A DNA stretch of 64,000 bases from Streptomyces sp. V3I7 (GCF_030817495.1 NZ_JAUSZK010000001.1:6224001-6288000); one strand, 5' to 3'; shown: positions 1-7,980, numbered from the stretch's first letter. A program made the numbers and translations. The notes: a model not told the origin generated them from the sequence alone.

Positions 1-861
1 CAGCTCTACCGGTTCAATGGCGGCCTGGGTCTGGCGCTGGCGGAGGGGGTGCTGGGATGGGGCGCCCGTGCCTTCCTCGATTCCAGGGCGGCGGAGCCCG
101 ATTGGGTGCCGTCGGCGATCGGCGGGCCGGCCGGAGAGGACGACGCCGGTGCCGTCCGGCGCCCGGTGTCCCGAGTGGCGCGGCGGGCGGCCCGGCGGGT
201 GCGGCGCCGCAACCTCGCCGCCGCAGTGGCACTGGTGAGCGGCATGATCGTGCTGCCCCTGGCCCTGTGGGGCGCGCTCGGTTCCGGCGACAGCAGTGGT
301 AGTACCGCCGCTGCCGGAAAGCCGACGCGGACGTCCGGGGCCGGCTCCCCGACGCCGGAGCCGACCTGGGCCGGATCCGCCGGAGGGACCGCCGAGGAGA
401 CGACCCTGCGCGGGAGGCTGCGCAACACCGCGTCCGGGCTGTGCGTGGGCGTCGTCGGCGAGCAGGCCGTCCAGGGCGCCGAGACCGCGCTCGTCCCCTG
501 CACCTCCACCGCCAGCCAGCAGTGGACGTACGCCACCGACGGACTCCTGCGCAACGCCGCCGCCCCGCGGCTGTGCCTGGACTCGCACCTGGGCTACTCG
601 GTCCAGCTGGCCCCGTGCGACGCCGCCTCCCGGCACGGCGACGACAAGCTCGGCTACGACTTCACCCTGCGGGGCGCCCTCGTCCCCCGGGGCGACCAGG
701 ACCTGGCCCTCGTCCCCGCCGCCACCGACGGCGCGGGCGCCCTCGTCCTCAAGAACCGTACGAACACCTCGGTGCAGCGCTGGGCCATCGACGCCTCCCG
801 GCCCGACCTCCAGATGCGGGTCGTCACCTGGGACAAGGCCACCGTCCCCGCCACCGGCTGA
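1..861 (+). CDS. Membrane-anchored ricin-type lectin protein, 5' end outside the window
   Basis: The reading frame is open from base 1 and ends at TGA 859-861, so the true start lies upstream. The visible part has a very basic stretch (about bases 160-210) followed by one hydrophobic segment (about 211-276), then a Thr/Ser/Pro-rich linker and a roughly 145-residue C-terminal region. That region has the signature of a ricin-B/beta-trefoil carbohydrate-binding domain: 'GLCVG', 'SQQWTY', 'LCLDS' and a final 'RWAID' QxW-like repeat. The topology suggests a cytoplasmic N-terminus and an external lectin domain. In Streptomyces such proteins often carry an N-terminal kinase or helix-turn-helix domain, but that part is not visible here. 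The binding specificity cannot be told from the sequence. Confidence 0.75.
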   Translation, partial: QLYRFNGGLGLALAEGVLGWGARAFLDSRAAEPDWVPSAIGGPAGEDDAGAVRRPVSRVARRAARRVRRRNLAAAVALVSGMIVLPLALWGALGSGDSSGSTAAAGKPTRTSGAGSPTPEPTWAGSAGGTAEETTLRGRLRNTASGLCVGVVGEQAVQGAETALVPCTSTASQQWTYATDGLLRNAAAPRLCLDSHLGYSVQLAPCDAASRHGDDKLGYDFTLRGALVPRGDQDLALVPAATDGAGALVLKNRTNTSVQRWAIDASRPDLQMRVVTWDKATVPATG

Positions 862-868
862 GCGCCGC

Positions 869-1573
869 TCAGGGGGCGGTGCCCGGGCTCAGGACCGTCA
901 GCGAGACGGTCGAGGCGTTGCCGGACACCGGCACCGCGCCCGCCTTCCACGCCACCCTCAGCGAGTCCCGCTCGTCCGGCGGGGTCACCAGCAGCGCCGC
1001 GGGCGTCGCCTTCTTCGCCCCGCTGACCTCGGGGTTGGAGAAGGACAGCCCCGCCCAGGCACTCTGGCCAGGCTTGAGCGTGACCCTCTTCGCGGAGCCG
1101 GGGGCCCGCTTGGGGTCCGGGCCGAGCTGACCGCCGGAGGCGTTCACGAACGCGGCGCCGGGATAGCCGTACACCGTGCAGGTGCGGCCCGAGGCGTTGG
1201 TGAGCACGACGGGGAAGTTCTCCTGCCCGGCCCCCGGGTCGTTGCGGCCCACCGAGGCCCGCAGCTCGGAGGTGTGGCAGCGGGCGCCGCCGCCGGTCGG
1301 GGCGGTCCTGTCGCCGCTGACGTGGCCGGTCGACACCGGTGCGGACGACTTGGCGGCCTGGCCCGGCGGCGACGCCGCGGGCGAGGCGGGCGGGCTGTCG
1401 TCGGTCGTACGGGGGGCCGTCGCACCGCCGGTCGCCGGTGCGGGCTTGCCCGTGATCTTCTGCGGGGCGCTCTGGGCGCCGGATTGGGTGCCGCAGCCGG
1501 CCACCAGGCCCAGAACGGCGAGCGAGCCCACGAGCAGGGCCGCGCGATGCGAGGACGGGGACGTGTACGTCAT
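869..1573 (-). CDS. DUF4232-type secreted lipoprotein
   Basis: This is a 234-residue protein with an N-terminal signal and a lipobox ('LVAGC', cysteine near residue 24), so it is probably a membrane-attached lipoprotein facing outwards. A Pro/Thr/Ser/Ala-rich spacer of about 70 residues precedes a C-terminal beta-rich domain beginning 'RCHTSELRAS'. That domain has the motifs 'LTNASGRTCTVYGYPG' and 'LKPGQSAWAGL', as in actinobacterial DUF4232 proteins of unknown function. The start is ATG 1573, with AGGAG about 11 bases upstream. It lies convergent to the lectin gene (8 bases between stops) and downstream of the kinase gene on the same strand, with a gap of 167 bases, so co-transcription is possible. 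Confidence 0.8.
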   Translation of the reverse strand: MTYTSPSSHRAALLVGSLAVLGLVAGCGTQSGAQSAPQKITGKPAPATGGATAPRTTDDSPPASPAASPPGQAAKSSAPVSTGHVSGDRTAPTGGGARCHTSELRASVGRNDPGAGQENFPVVLTNASGRTCTVYGYPGAAFVNASGGQLGPDPKRAPGSAKRVTLKPGQSAWAGLSFSNPEVSGAKKATPAALLVTPPDERDSLRVAWKAGAVPVSGNASTVSLTVLSPGTAP

Positions 1574-1740
1574 GTCAGTCAGCACTCCTGGTCTCACGGC
1601 ACGCGGCGGGCGCGTGCCTGCGGCGCCTCGTGCGCCGTCATGACACTCCGATGCGCGAGCCGCCGGAAAAGTTCGCGGCCTGTCGAGAACCTTCCCCGCG
1701 GACCGGGTTCCTGCGCCGACGAGTACCCCGTGTCGACCGG

Positions 1741-3507
1741 TCAGGTGACCCGCAGCGAGCGCAGCGCGCGCCGCGTGGGCTCGCCCGCGTCGCCGTGCCG
1801 GCGGACCTGCACGTACACCTCGGGACCGGAGGCGCGGCCCGCGGGGCGGAGCGCCGTCTCCGTGAGCGAGCCGCCGCCGGGACAGTCGCTCCAGGCCCGC
1901 GTGCGGCCCTGCCAGCGGGTGCTCGTGAAGGCGCGGGTGCCGTCGTCGTGGCAGCCCGGGTGGGTCAGGGAGGTGACCTCGGGAGTGAGGTCGCCGTGGC
2001 CGCTCAGGCCGATGAACACGCCGTTGACCGGAGCCGTGAGGTCCTGCCAGCGCCGCAGGTCGTCGGCGACCGCCAGCCCCGGCTCGTGCCCCGGCTCCAG
2101 GCCGAGCGCCCGCGGATCCCAGCCGGAATCGCGCAGCTGGCGGCCCCACCCGGCGGGCACCTCGACCGAGATCCGGCCCGTGGCGTCCGTGACCCGCAGG
2201 TCGGCGGCGGGGGAGTGCCGGTCGCTCAGCACCAGCGTGACCGCGACGGCGGCGAGCGCGGCGGACCCGGCCGCGGCGAGCGCGAGCCACTTCCGGAAGC
2301 CGTCGGACCGGGGCGGCCGGGGAGGGGCAGCGGACGGGGGCGACGAAGGGGGCGACGGCGGGGTCGAGGACGCGGCCGGGAGCGTGACCGCGGGCGGGCT
2401 CCAGGACACGGGCGGGCTCCAGGACACGGGCGGGCTCCAGGACACGGGCGGAGCCCAGGACGCGGCCGGGGGCGAGGACGCGGCCGGGGACGCGGCCGGG
2501 GGCGGGTTCGAGGACACGGGCGGGGGCGACGACGCGGCCGGAGGTGAGGACGCGGCCGGGGGCGGGTTCCATGACACGGGCGGAGCCCAGGACACGGGCG
2601 GGGGCGAGGACGCGGCCGGGGGCGGGTTCCAGGACACGGGCGGGGTCGAGGGTGCGGTCGGGGGCGTGACCGCGGGCGGAGGCGCGGACGTGGCCGAGGA
2701 AGGGGCCGAGGCCGACAGCCCGGCGGCCAGCCGCTCCAGCTCCTCCGCGAACCCCCCCGCACCCGGCCAGCGCCGCTCCCGGTCCGGTTCCAGGGCGCGC
2801 ATCAGGGCCTGTTGGACGTCCTCGCCGACGTCAGGCCGCAGCCGTTCCGGAGGTACGACCTTGCCCGGCGCCGCCGGAACGCTGCCGGTGACCAGCTCGT
2901 AGCCGACCGCGCCGAGACTGTAGACGTCGGCCCGCGCGTCGATGCCCGCGCCGGGCTCGGCCTGCTCGGGCGGCTGGTACCCGGCCGAACCGGCGGCCAG
3001 GGTGAGCACGGACGCCTGCGCCAGGCTCTTCGCGAGCCCCAGGTCGGCCAGCAGCACCCGGCGCGAGCCGTCCGGCGCCGTGCGCAGCAGCACGTTCGTC
3101 GGCTTGATGTCGCGGTGCACGATCCCGGCGTCGTGCAGCGCCGCCGCGCCGCGGGCGGCCAGCGCGGTCAGACGCAGCGCCTCGGAAACCGGGAGCGGGC
3201 CGTGCGCCAGCAGGTCGGCGAGGGTGCCGCCGTCGGCGTACTCCATCACGAAGTACGGCCTGCCGTCGGGCAGTTCACCGATGTCGTAGACCTGGACGAC
3301 CCGGTCGGAGCCCGCCTTGCGCAGCAGTCGCGCCTCGGACAGGAAGCGGTCGCGCACGTCGAGGCGGTGCGACCAGTTCTCGGCGAGGACCTTCACCGCC
3401 ACCGGGGCGTCGAGCTGCTCGTCGTACGCCAGCCAGACCGTGCCGAAGGCGCCGGTGCCCAGGGGCCGTTCCAGGCGGTAGCGGCCGATCCGCTCGCGGG
3501 ACTGCAT
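1741..3507 (-). CDS. Transmembrane serine/threonine protein kinase (PknB-type) with tandem-repeat linker
   Basis: This is a 588-residue Hanks-type kinase. Residues 1-270 carry the kinase fold: glycine loop 'GTGAFGTVW', 'VAVKVL' lysine, catalytic loop 'HRDIKPTNV', 'DLG' in place of DFG, and 'PPEQ' in the APE position. Residues about 275-395 form a Pro/Ser-rich linker built from tandem 'PPVSW' units. A transmembrane helix follows ('KWLALAAAGSAALAAVAV') and then an extracellular domain of about 150 residues that I do not recognise. The family phosphorylates Ser/Thr on cytoplasmic targets in response to external signals; target and ligand are unknown here. It is divergent from the ECF sigma factor gene, with only 47 bases between starts, suggesting shared regulation. 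Confidence 0.92.
   Translation of the reverse strand: MQSRERIGRYRLERPLGTGAFGTVWLAYDEQLDAPVAVKVLAENWSHRLDVRDRFLSEARLLRKAGSDRVVQVYDIGELPDGRPYFVMEYADGGTLADLLAHGPLPVSEALRLTALAARGAAALHDAGIVHRDIKPTNVLLRTAPDGSRRVLLADLGLAKSLAQASVLTLAAGSAGYQPPEQAEPGAGIDARADVYSLGAVGYELVTGSVPAAPGKVVPPERLRPDVGEDVQQALMRALEPDRERRWPGAGGFAEELERLAAGLSASAPSSATSAPPPAVTPPTAPSTPPVSWNPPPAASSPPPVSWAPPVSWNPPPAASSPPAASSPPPVSSNPPPAASPAASSPPAASWAPPVSWSPPVSWSPPVSWSPPAVTLPAASSTPPSPPSSPPSAAPPRPPRSDGFRKWLALAAAGSAALAAVAVTLVLSDRHSPAADLRVTDATGRISVEVPAGWGRQLRDSGWDPRALGLEPGHEPGLAVADDLRRWQDLTAPVNGVFIGLSGHGDLTPEVTSLTHPGCHDDGTRAFTSTRWQGRTRAWSDCPGGGSLTETALRPAGRASGPEVYVQVRRHGDAGEPTRRALRSLRVT
2395..2660 (-). repeat. Tandem repeats coding for PPVSW units in the kinase linker
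   Basis: Three exact 18-bp copies (2395-2412, 2413-2430, 2431-2448) are followed by degenerate copies and related 'GGACGCGGCCGGGG' blocks to about 2660. On the minus strand they code for PPVSW[S/N/A] and PPPAASS units in the kinase's juxtamembrane linker. All clear units are multiples of 3 bases, so a change in copy number would alter linker length without breaking the frame. Confidence 0.85.
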
Positions 3508-3554
3508 ACGACTATCATGCCTGCCCTGAGATCGGCTCCGAGGGGGAAACTCGC

Positions 3555-4103
3555 GTGCACGACGCGGCGTTGACCGAAGAACTCGCCCGGCGTGCCGCCG
3601 CGGGCGATCCGGTGGCCCTGGACCGGCTGCTGACCGAGGTGCGGCCCGAGATCGTCCGCCGCTGCGGGCGCTTCCTGCCCTGCCGGGAGGACGCGGAGGA
3701 GGCGGCTCAGGACGTGCTGCTCCAACTCGCCCGGAAGATCTCGACGTTCGAGGGCCGCAGCCGGTTCAGCACCTGGCTGTACGCCGTCGTCGCCAACTGC
3801 GCCCGCCAGAAGTACCGCGAACTGAAGCGCCGCGCCGTCGAACAGCCCGCCCCCATCGAGCCCGCCCAGTACGTGGACCCCCGCACCACCAGCGTCATCG
3901 CGGGCTCGCGCGTGGACCTCCTGGAGGCGCTGGACCGGCTGGAGCGGGAGCACCCCCACCTGGTCGCCCCGCTCGTCTACCGCGACATCTGCCAGCTGGA
4001 GTACGCCGAGGCCGCCGAACGCGTCGGCATCCCCCTCGGTACCCTCAAGTCCCGCCTGCACGAGGCCCGCAGGCTGGTGCGGCCCTGGCTGACCACCGGC
4101 TGA
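3555..4103 (+). CDS. ECF-type RNA polymerase sigma factor
   Basis: This 182-residue protein has the two-domain layout of an extracytoplasmic-function sigma factor. A region 2 resembles 'DAEEAAQDVLLQLARKISTF' with 'FSTWLYAVVANCARQKYRE' (residues about 50-95). Region 4 is a helix-turn-helix 'EYAEAAERVGIPLGTLKSRLHEARR' (residues about 150-177). It would direct RNA polymerase to a small regulon. The start is GTG 3555. It is divergent from the transmembrane kinase, 47 bases away. No anti-sigma gene sits downstream; a strong hairpin ends the transcript just after the stop. Control by the neighbouring kinase is possible but is inference only. Confidence 0.88.
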   Translation: MHDAALTEELARRAAAGDPVALDRLLTEVRPEIVRRCGRFLPCREDAEEAAQDVLLQLARKISTFEGRSRFSTWLYAVVANCARQKYRELKRRAVEQPAPIEPAQYVDPRTTSVIAGSRVDLLEALDRLEREHPHLVAPLVYRDICQLEYAEAAERVGIPLGTLKSRLHEARRLVRPWLTTG

Positions 4104-4131
4104 CGGGTGCCCTGCCGGGGGCACCGCTCGA

Positions 4132-4172
4132 GAAGGGCGGCGCCCGGGACTCTCCGGGCGCCCCCCTTCTTG
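4132..4172 (+). terminator. Hairpin terminator after the sigma factor gene
   Basis: An inverted repeat (GGCGCCCGG / CCGGGCGCC with a short loop, extended by AAGGG / CCCTT) ends in CCCCTTCTT, 30 bases after the sigma-factor stop codon. It has the form of a rho-independent terminator for the plus strand. Confidence 0.75.
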
Positions 4173-4395
4173 CATGTATGGAGCCTTGTACCGCCTCCTA
4201 CGAGGCGGGAAGCGCCTCAGCCGGCGTAGTCGCGGATGACGGTGCGGGCCAGTCGGTTGCGGGCGTCCGCCTTGCCGGCCCGCGTCCGCATCGACGCCCC
4301 CACGACAGCCGTGATCGCCGCGGAACGCCGGGGCCGGGACGGCGAGGTAGGGTCCGGGTTCAACACTGGCGGGGTCGTTGAGGTGTGGGGCAAAG

Positions 4396-4707
4396 GTGAA
4401 CCGGTTCAAGAGGATGTTCTGGGCGCTCGACGCGCACTCCGGCGGAGCCACGCGACCCACGGAGGCCCGCATACGGGCCGTCCGGCACCCTGTGCCCTTC
4501 GGGGCCGCAGCCACGGTGTTCTGCGGTGGCATGTGTGCGCTGACCCTCGGCCGACTGGACTGGCAGGTCGCGCTCATTGGACTGGTGGGGGGCGTGCTGT
4601 TCGGTCTCCTCATCGTCTTTGAGCGCAAGCGGCTGGCACACTACGGGTTCCGCCCGGAGGAGGATTCGAACGGCCGGGAGCACGACGACGGCTGTGTGCG
4701 TGAGTAA
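4396..4707 (+). CDS. Small two-helix membrane protein, unknown function
   Basis: This is a protein of about 103 residues (GTG start 4396; an in-frame TTG at 4378 is an alternative). A basic N-terminus is followed by two hydrophobic helices ('GAAATVFCGGMCALTLG' and 'WQVALIGLVGGVLFGLLIVF') and a short charged tail. It looks like a small integral membrane protein. I do not recognise a family. It stands alone between the sigma-factor terminator and the convergent flavoenzyme gene, and the coding bias of third positions supports it being real. Confidence 0.55.
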   Translation: MNRFKRMFWALDAHSGGATRPTEARIRAVRHPVPFGAAATVFCGGMCALTLGRLDWQVALIGLVGGVLFGLLIVFERKRLAHYGFRPEEDSNGREHDDGCVRE

Positions 4708-4765
4708 TGGGCGACGACGGACGTGTACGGGGCCGCCGACCGGCTGCGCTCCTGGCGGCGGTGAG

Positions 4766-5941
4766 TCAGCCGGACTGCTCCGACCCGGCGAGGTCGTCCG
4801 CGCTCACCGTGCCCGGCGTCGCATGCCCCGACAGGGCCAGGGTGAGGTCGAACTCGCCGAGCAGACAACGGATCACGTGCTCGACGCCTGGCTGCCCGTC
4901 CAGGCCGAGCCCGTAGACGTACGGCCGTCCCAGCAGGACCGCGCGGGCGCCGAGGGCGAGGGCCTTGAAGACGTCGGCGCCGGTGCGTATCCCGCTGTCG
5001 AACAGCACGGTGAGGCGGTCGCCGACCGCCTGGGCGACGCGGGGCAGCGCGTCGGCCGCCGCGACGGAGCCGGCCACCTGGCGGCCGCCGTGGTTGGACA
5101 CCACCACCCCGTCCACCCCGGCGTCGGCGGCGAGCCGCGCGTCGTCGGGGTGCAGGATGCCCTTGAGGACGATCGGGCCGTCCCAGTGCTCCCGGATGAA
5201 GGCGAGGTCCGGCCACGTGTGGCTGGCATCCCCGAAGAGGCCGAGGAAGTGCAGGACGGCCGCGTTCGGGTCCTCGTGGACGGGCTTGGCGAGGCCCGCC
5301 TGGAACGCCGGGTCGGTGAAGTAGTTCGCGGTGCCCACGCCGTTGACGAACGGGAGGTACGCCTGGTCCAGGTCGCGCGGCCGCCACGCCAGCAGCGGGG
5401 TGTCCAGGGTGAGGACCAGCACCGTGAACCCGGCCGCCCTGGCGCGGGCGAGGAAACTCCGCGTCACCTCACGGTCCTTGCCCCAGTACAGCTGGAACCA
5501 CCGCTCGGCGTCGCCCATCGCCTCCGCGACCTGCTCCATGGGCGTGCTGGAGGCGGAGGAGAGGGTGTACGGCACGCCCTGCGCGGCGGCGGCACGGGCG
5601 GCGGCCAGTTCGGCCTCCGGGTGCATGATCGACAGCACGCCCACGGGAGCCAGCGCCAGCGGCGCGGACAGCGAACGCCCCAACACCTCGACGGACAGAT
5701 CCCGTTCGCTCACGTCCCGCAGCATGCGCGGCACGATCCGCCGCCGCTCCAGGGCGGCCCGGTTGGCGCGCGCGGTGCTGCCGTCACCGGCACTGCCCGC
5801 GACGTACCCCACGGGACCGGGACCGAGCCGGTGTTCGGTCAGCTCTTCCAGCCGGGTGAGATCGGTGGGCAGCCGCGGTACGGCACCCGTCATCCCGTTG
5901 AGGTAGATCTCGTACTGGAAGTCCGCCCAGTGCTTCGCCAT
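4766..5941 (-). CDS. FMN-dependent alpha-hydroxy-acid oxidase, lactate 2-monooxygenase-like
   Basis: This 391-residue protein has full length for the FMN-dependent alpha-hydroxy-acid dehydrogenase family. The active-site motif 'SNHGGRQ' (catalytic His and substrate-binding Arg) is intact near residue 285, with 'LAPVG' and 'DSGIRTG' FMN/phosphate-binding segments. The long insert around 'WRPRDLDQAYLPFVNGVGTANYF' resembles lactate 2-monooxygenases, which oxidise L-lactate to acetate, CO2 and water, rather than short lactate dehydrogenases. The start is ATG 5941. It would be cytoplasmic. The next gene upstream on the same strand is a cyclase remnant, so any former operon partner has decayed. Confidence 0.85.
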   Translation of the reverse strand: MAKHWADFQYEIYLNGMTGAVPRLPTDLTRLEELTEHRLGPGPVGYVAGSAGDGSTARANRAALERRRIVPRMLRDVSERDLSVEVLGRSLSAPLALAPVGVLSIMHPEAELAAARAAAAQGVPYTLSSASSTPMEQVAEAMGDAERWFQLYWGKDREVTRSFLARARAAGFTVLVLTLDTPLLAWRPRDLDQAYLPFVNGVGTANYFTDPAFQAGLAKPVHEDPNAAVLHFLGLFGDASHTWPDLAFIREHWDGPIVLKGILHPDDARLAADAGVDGVVVSNHGGRQVAGSVAAADALPRVAQAVGDRLTVLFDSGIRTGADVFKALALGARAVLLGRPYVYGLGLDGQPGVEHVIRCLLGEFDLTLALSGHATPGTVSADDLAGSEQSG

Positions 5942-6076
5942 CCGTACCTACAGCCTCTCGTCGCCGAGCCGCGTCGTCCGCACATACTTGCGGGTCAGCG
6001 CCGGTCCGTCCACCAGGAGGCGGTTGCGACCCAGCCTTTGCTGTTTCTCGCCTGCTGTCGCCCCCTCCGTCGCCGC

Positions 6077-6415
6077 TCAGCCCACGCGGGCGACCGCGCG
6101 GACCGGGGCGCCGTCCGAGCCCGGCAGGTGCAGCGGGAAGAGGAACACCTCGACCTCGCGCGCGCCGATCAACTCCACGACACCGGTGAGGTTCTCGGCG
6201 ATCACCCCGCCCGCCCCGCACAGCACGCGGTGGGCGGGCAGGCCGAAGCCGGCGTGGAGATCTCCGGGTCGAGGCGTCGGGTCGACGCTCAGCGCGTCGA
6301 CGGCCACCGTGCGGACGCCCGCCCGCACCACGGCCTCGGCCGCCTCCGGGGTGGCCGTCACCACCGCGGGGGTTGCGCGGCGCGGACTCGGGCCGTCCAG
6401 GAAGGTCAGCCGAAC
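6077..6415 (-). pseudogene. Remnant of a cyclase-family (kynurenine-formamidase-like) hydrolase, N-terminus lost
   Basis: Only the last 110 or so residues of a cyclase-family protein are present. The piece shows the typical C-terminal sequence pattern: 'TPEAAEAVVRAGVRTVAVDALSVDP', then 'HRVLCGAGGVIAENLTGV' and 'FLFPLHLPGSDGAPVRAVA'. Intact members have about 220-260 residues and carry their metal-binding HxGTHxD motif in the missing N-terminal half. The frame is closed upstream by a stop at 6416-6418. The fragment is therefore a truncated, presumably non-functional gene. No insertion sequence is visible at the breakpoint. Confidence 0.65.
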
Positions 6416-6451
6416 CTACGGCCTCGGTCGAGGCCCCGGCCAGGGGGTATT

Positions 6452-7015
6452 TCATCCATCTTCCGTGCCGTCGGTGGACGGATCCGACACTCCCTCCGCG
6501 TCGGGGCCCTGTGCCCGGACCCGTTGGACATGGGCGAGGGACTCGCGCAGTTCGGCGAGCCAGTCGTCGGTGTGACGCTGCACCAGACGTACGCACCAGG
6601 CGAGCGCCTCGCTGCGGCTGCGGGCCACGCCCGCGGCGATCAGGGTGTCGAGCACCTGCCGCTCGGGCTGGCGCAGCCGGGTCATCACGGGCGCGGCGAC
6701 ATGCGTGAACAGGGCGCGCTCGCCGCCGCACTCCACGCCCCACGACACCTTCCGCCGGTACTGGTGCTCGGCCTCTCGGGCCACGGCGATCCGGGCGTCC
6801 CGGCTGCGTTCCCGGAACTCCTGGATCCGGCTGTGCGCCGCGGCCTCCCGCTCGGCCTCGGGGGCGCCCCCGGCGAGCCGGGGCTCGGGGATGCGGCCGA
6901 TCACGGTGATCTCCTCGCGGTCGGCGGTCACCTCGACCAGCTCCTCGAAGAGATCGTCGGGCAGCCGGCCGGCGAACCAGCCGAGCAGCTTCTCGTGCTG
7001 TTCTGGAGTAATCAT
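6452..7015 (-). CDS. Conserved hypothetical protein with ribbon-helix-helix-like C-terminal region
   Basis: This is a 187-residue protein starting at ATG 7015. The N-terminal part is acidic ('LPDDLFEELVEVTADREEITVIGRI'). The middle is charged and probably coiled. The C-terminal segment 'RLRQPERQVLDTLIAAGVARSRSEALAWCVRLVQRH' has the spacing of an Arc/MetJ-type ribbon-helix-helix or similar short DNA-binding fold; this is inference from pattern, not an established family match. A perfect 9-bp inverted repeat overlaps its start codon, which would suit autoregulation. The 318 bases upstream, to the SSI gene, are less G+C-rich than the surroundings. The function is unknown. Confidence 0.65.
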   Translation of the reverse strand: MITPEQHEKLLGWFAGRLPDDLFEELVEVTADREEITVIGRIPEPRLAGGAPEAEREAAAHSRIQEFRERSRDARIAVAREAEHQYRRKVSWGVECGGERALFTHVAAPVMTRLRQPERQVLDTLIAAGVARSRSEALAWCVRLVQRHTDDWLAELRESLAHVQRVRAQGPDAEGVSDPSTDGTEDG

Positions 7016-7032
7016 GTAATGACGATTACTCC
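7005..7032. promoter_or_regulatory. Perfect inverted repeat over the start codon of the 6452-7015 gene
   Basis: GGAGTAATC (7005-7013) and GATTACTCC (7024-7032) form a perfect 9-bp inverted repeat with a 10-base spacer. The ATG (7015-7013 on the minus strand) falls at the inner edge of the left arm. It could be an operator or an RNA hairpin that hides the start. The AT-rich arms stand out against the high-GC surroundings. Confidence 0.55.
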
Positions 7033-7342
7033 GCGATCTCATGAACACAAGGTTTCGAGGAGAGGTGCGCCGACAGCGGAACCGGAATGTTTCAGGCCTA
7101 TTGCCGAGGTGATGAAATCCGGCCAACGGGCTGCTTTGATGGATCAAGAACCATGCGCTTCCGGGGCCAAAAGGCACGCGTTCCGTGACTTCGCGCCACT
7201 GATTCAACACACAAGGTTACCCAAAACCGTGCGCCGGAGATGAGTTTCGGCGGCGGACTCGGCAGACTCGCGCTCGCCGCTCCGGCACCCGACCGGGCCA
7301 GGAGCCGGCATCCCAGTCGGATCGAGCGGAAGGATGCACACG
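7016..7342. other. Divergent intergenic region between the RHH-like gene and the SSI gene
   Basis: About 325 bases with no convincing gene and visibly lower G+C than average. It must carry the promoters of both flanking genes. Apart from the inverted repeat at 7005-7032 I see no clear promoter consensus or operator. Confidence 0.5.
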
Positions 7343-7762
7343 ATGCGGAACACCGCGCGCTGGACGGCAGCCCTCGGCCTCACGAGCGCCCTGGTCTGCG
7401 GTCCCCTGGCGGCCGACGCCGCCGCCTCCCCGTCCTCGCTCTACGCCCCCTCGGCCCTGGTGCTCACCGTCGCCCATGGCGACAGCGCCACCGCCACCGT
7501 GCAGCGCGCGGTCACCCTCAGCTGCGCTCCGACTCCGTCCGGCACGCACCCGGACGCGGCCGGCGCCTGCGCCGAACTGCGCCACGCCGGTGGCGATTTC
7601 GGAGCGCTGGCGAGCGGCGGCGGCGTGGTCTGCACCAAGGAGTACAACCCGATGGTCGTGACCGCCGTGGGCGTCTGGCAGGGCAAGCGCGTCACCTACG
7701 AGCACACCTTCGCCAACGCGTGCGTGAAGAACGCCTACGGAGCAGGCGTCTTCGCGTTCTGA
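7343..7762 (+). CDS. Subtilisin-inhibitor-like (SSI family, I16) secreted protease inhibitor, P1 lysine
   Basis: This 139-residue protein has a Sec signal peptide ending near 'AADAAASPS', followed by a mature SSI domain with the hallmark '[12 protein letters not shown]', '[11 protein letters not shown]' and the C-terminal 'VFAF'. Four cysteines in the usual places would form two disulfides. The reactive-site loop reads C-T-K-E-Y, which puts lysine at the P1 position where S. albogriseolus SSI has methionine; family knowledge links P1 Lys to inhibition of trypsin-like enzymes. The start is ATG 7343, 9 bases after GGAAGG; an ATG at 7334 is too close to that site. Two hairpins follow the gene. 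Two S1 proteases are coded elsewhere in the window. Confidence 0.93.
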   Translation: MRNTARWTAALGLTSALVCGPLAADAAASPSSLYAPSALVLTVAHGDSATATVQRAVTLSCAPTPSGTHPDAAGACAELRHAGGDFGALASGGGVVCTKEYNPMVVTAVGVWQGKRVTYEHTFANACVKNAYGAGVFAF

Positions 7763-7795
7763 GGACCGGGGTCGCCACCTCCTCGTCCACGCCGG

Positions 7796-7823
7796 AGGCC
7801 CGTAACTGGGGAGTACGGGCCTT
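7796..7823. terminator. Hairpin downstream of the SSI gene
   Basis: AAGGCCCGTA-type inverted repeat: AGGCCCGTA and TACGGGCCT enclose a short loop, 34 bases after the SSI stop. It is a plausible terminator, without a long T-tract. Confidence 0.55.
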
Positions 7824-7850
7824 CGCCGCGGGGACCGGCGATCTCGCAGT

Positions 7851-7889
7851 GGGGCCGGACGGGCGATGTGGGGTCGCCTGTCCGGCCCC
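7851..7889. terminator. Long hairpin between the SSI and SRPBCC genes
   Basis: Arms of 16 bases (7851-7866 and 7874-7889) pair with a single G-U position and enclose a 7-base loop. This is the second and stronger hairpin after the SSI gene and probably ends its transcript; it could also be a stable RNA 3' end. Confidence 0.6.
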
Positions 7890-7980
7890 CGGCGTTTATG
7901 GTCTGGTGTCGCTGGGACGGCGCCTCGACGCGACGTCGGACGACAGCACCGCACCCGCCACCGCGAAGGACTGATCCGCC

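Noticed and set aside
2395..2660. CRISPR-like repeat array
   Set aside because: The repeats are directly abutting and coding, without spacers; no cas gene is nearby.
296..2902. Very long open frame on the plus strand across the lipoprotein and kinase genes
   Set aside because: It is antisense to two well-supported minus-strand genes and is made of high-GC composition runs of Arg, Pro and Gly; no domain or ribosome site supports it.
4577..7243. Long plus-strand open frame over the flavoenzyme and RHH-like genes
   Set aside because: It is a shadow of the minus-strand coding; no start signal or family motif.
7796..7823. Small tRNA-like structure after the SSI gene
   Set aside because: Only one hairpin, no cloverleaf or CCA end.
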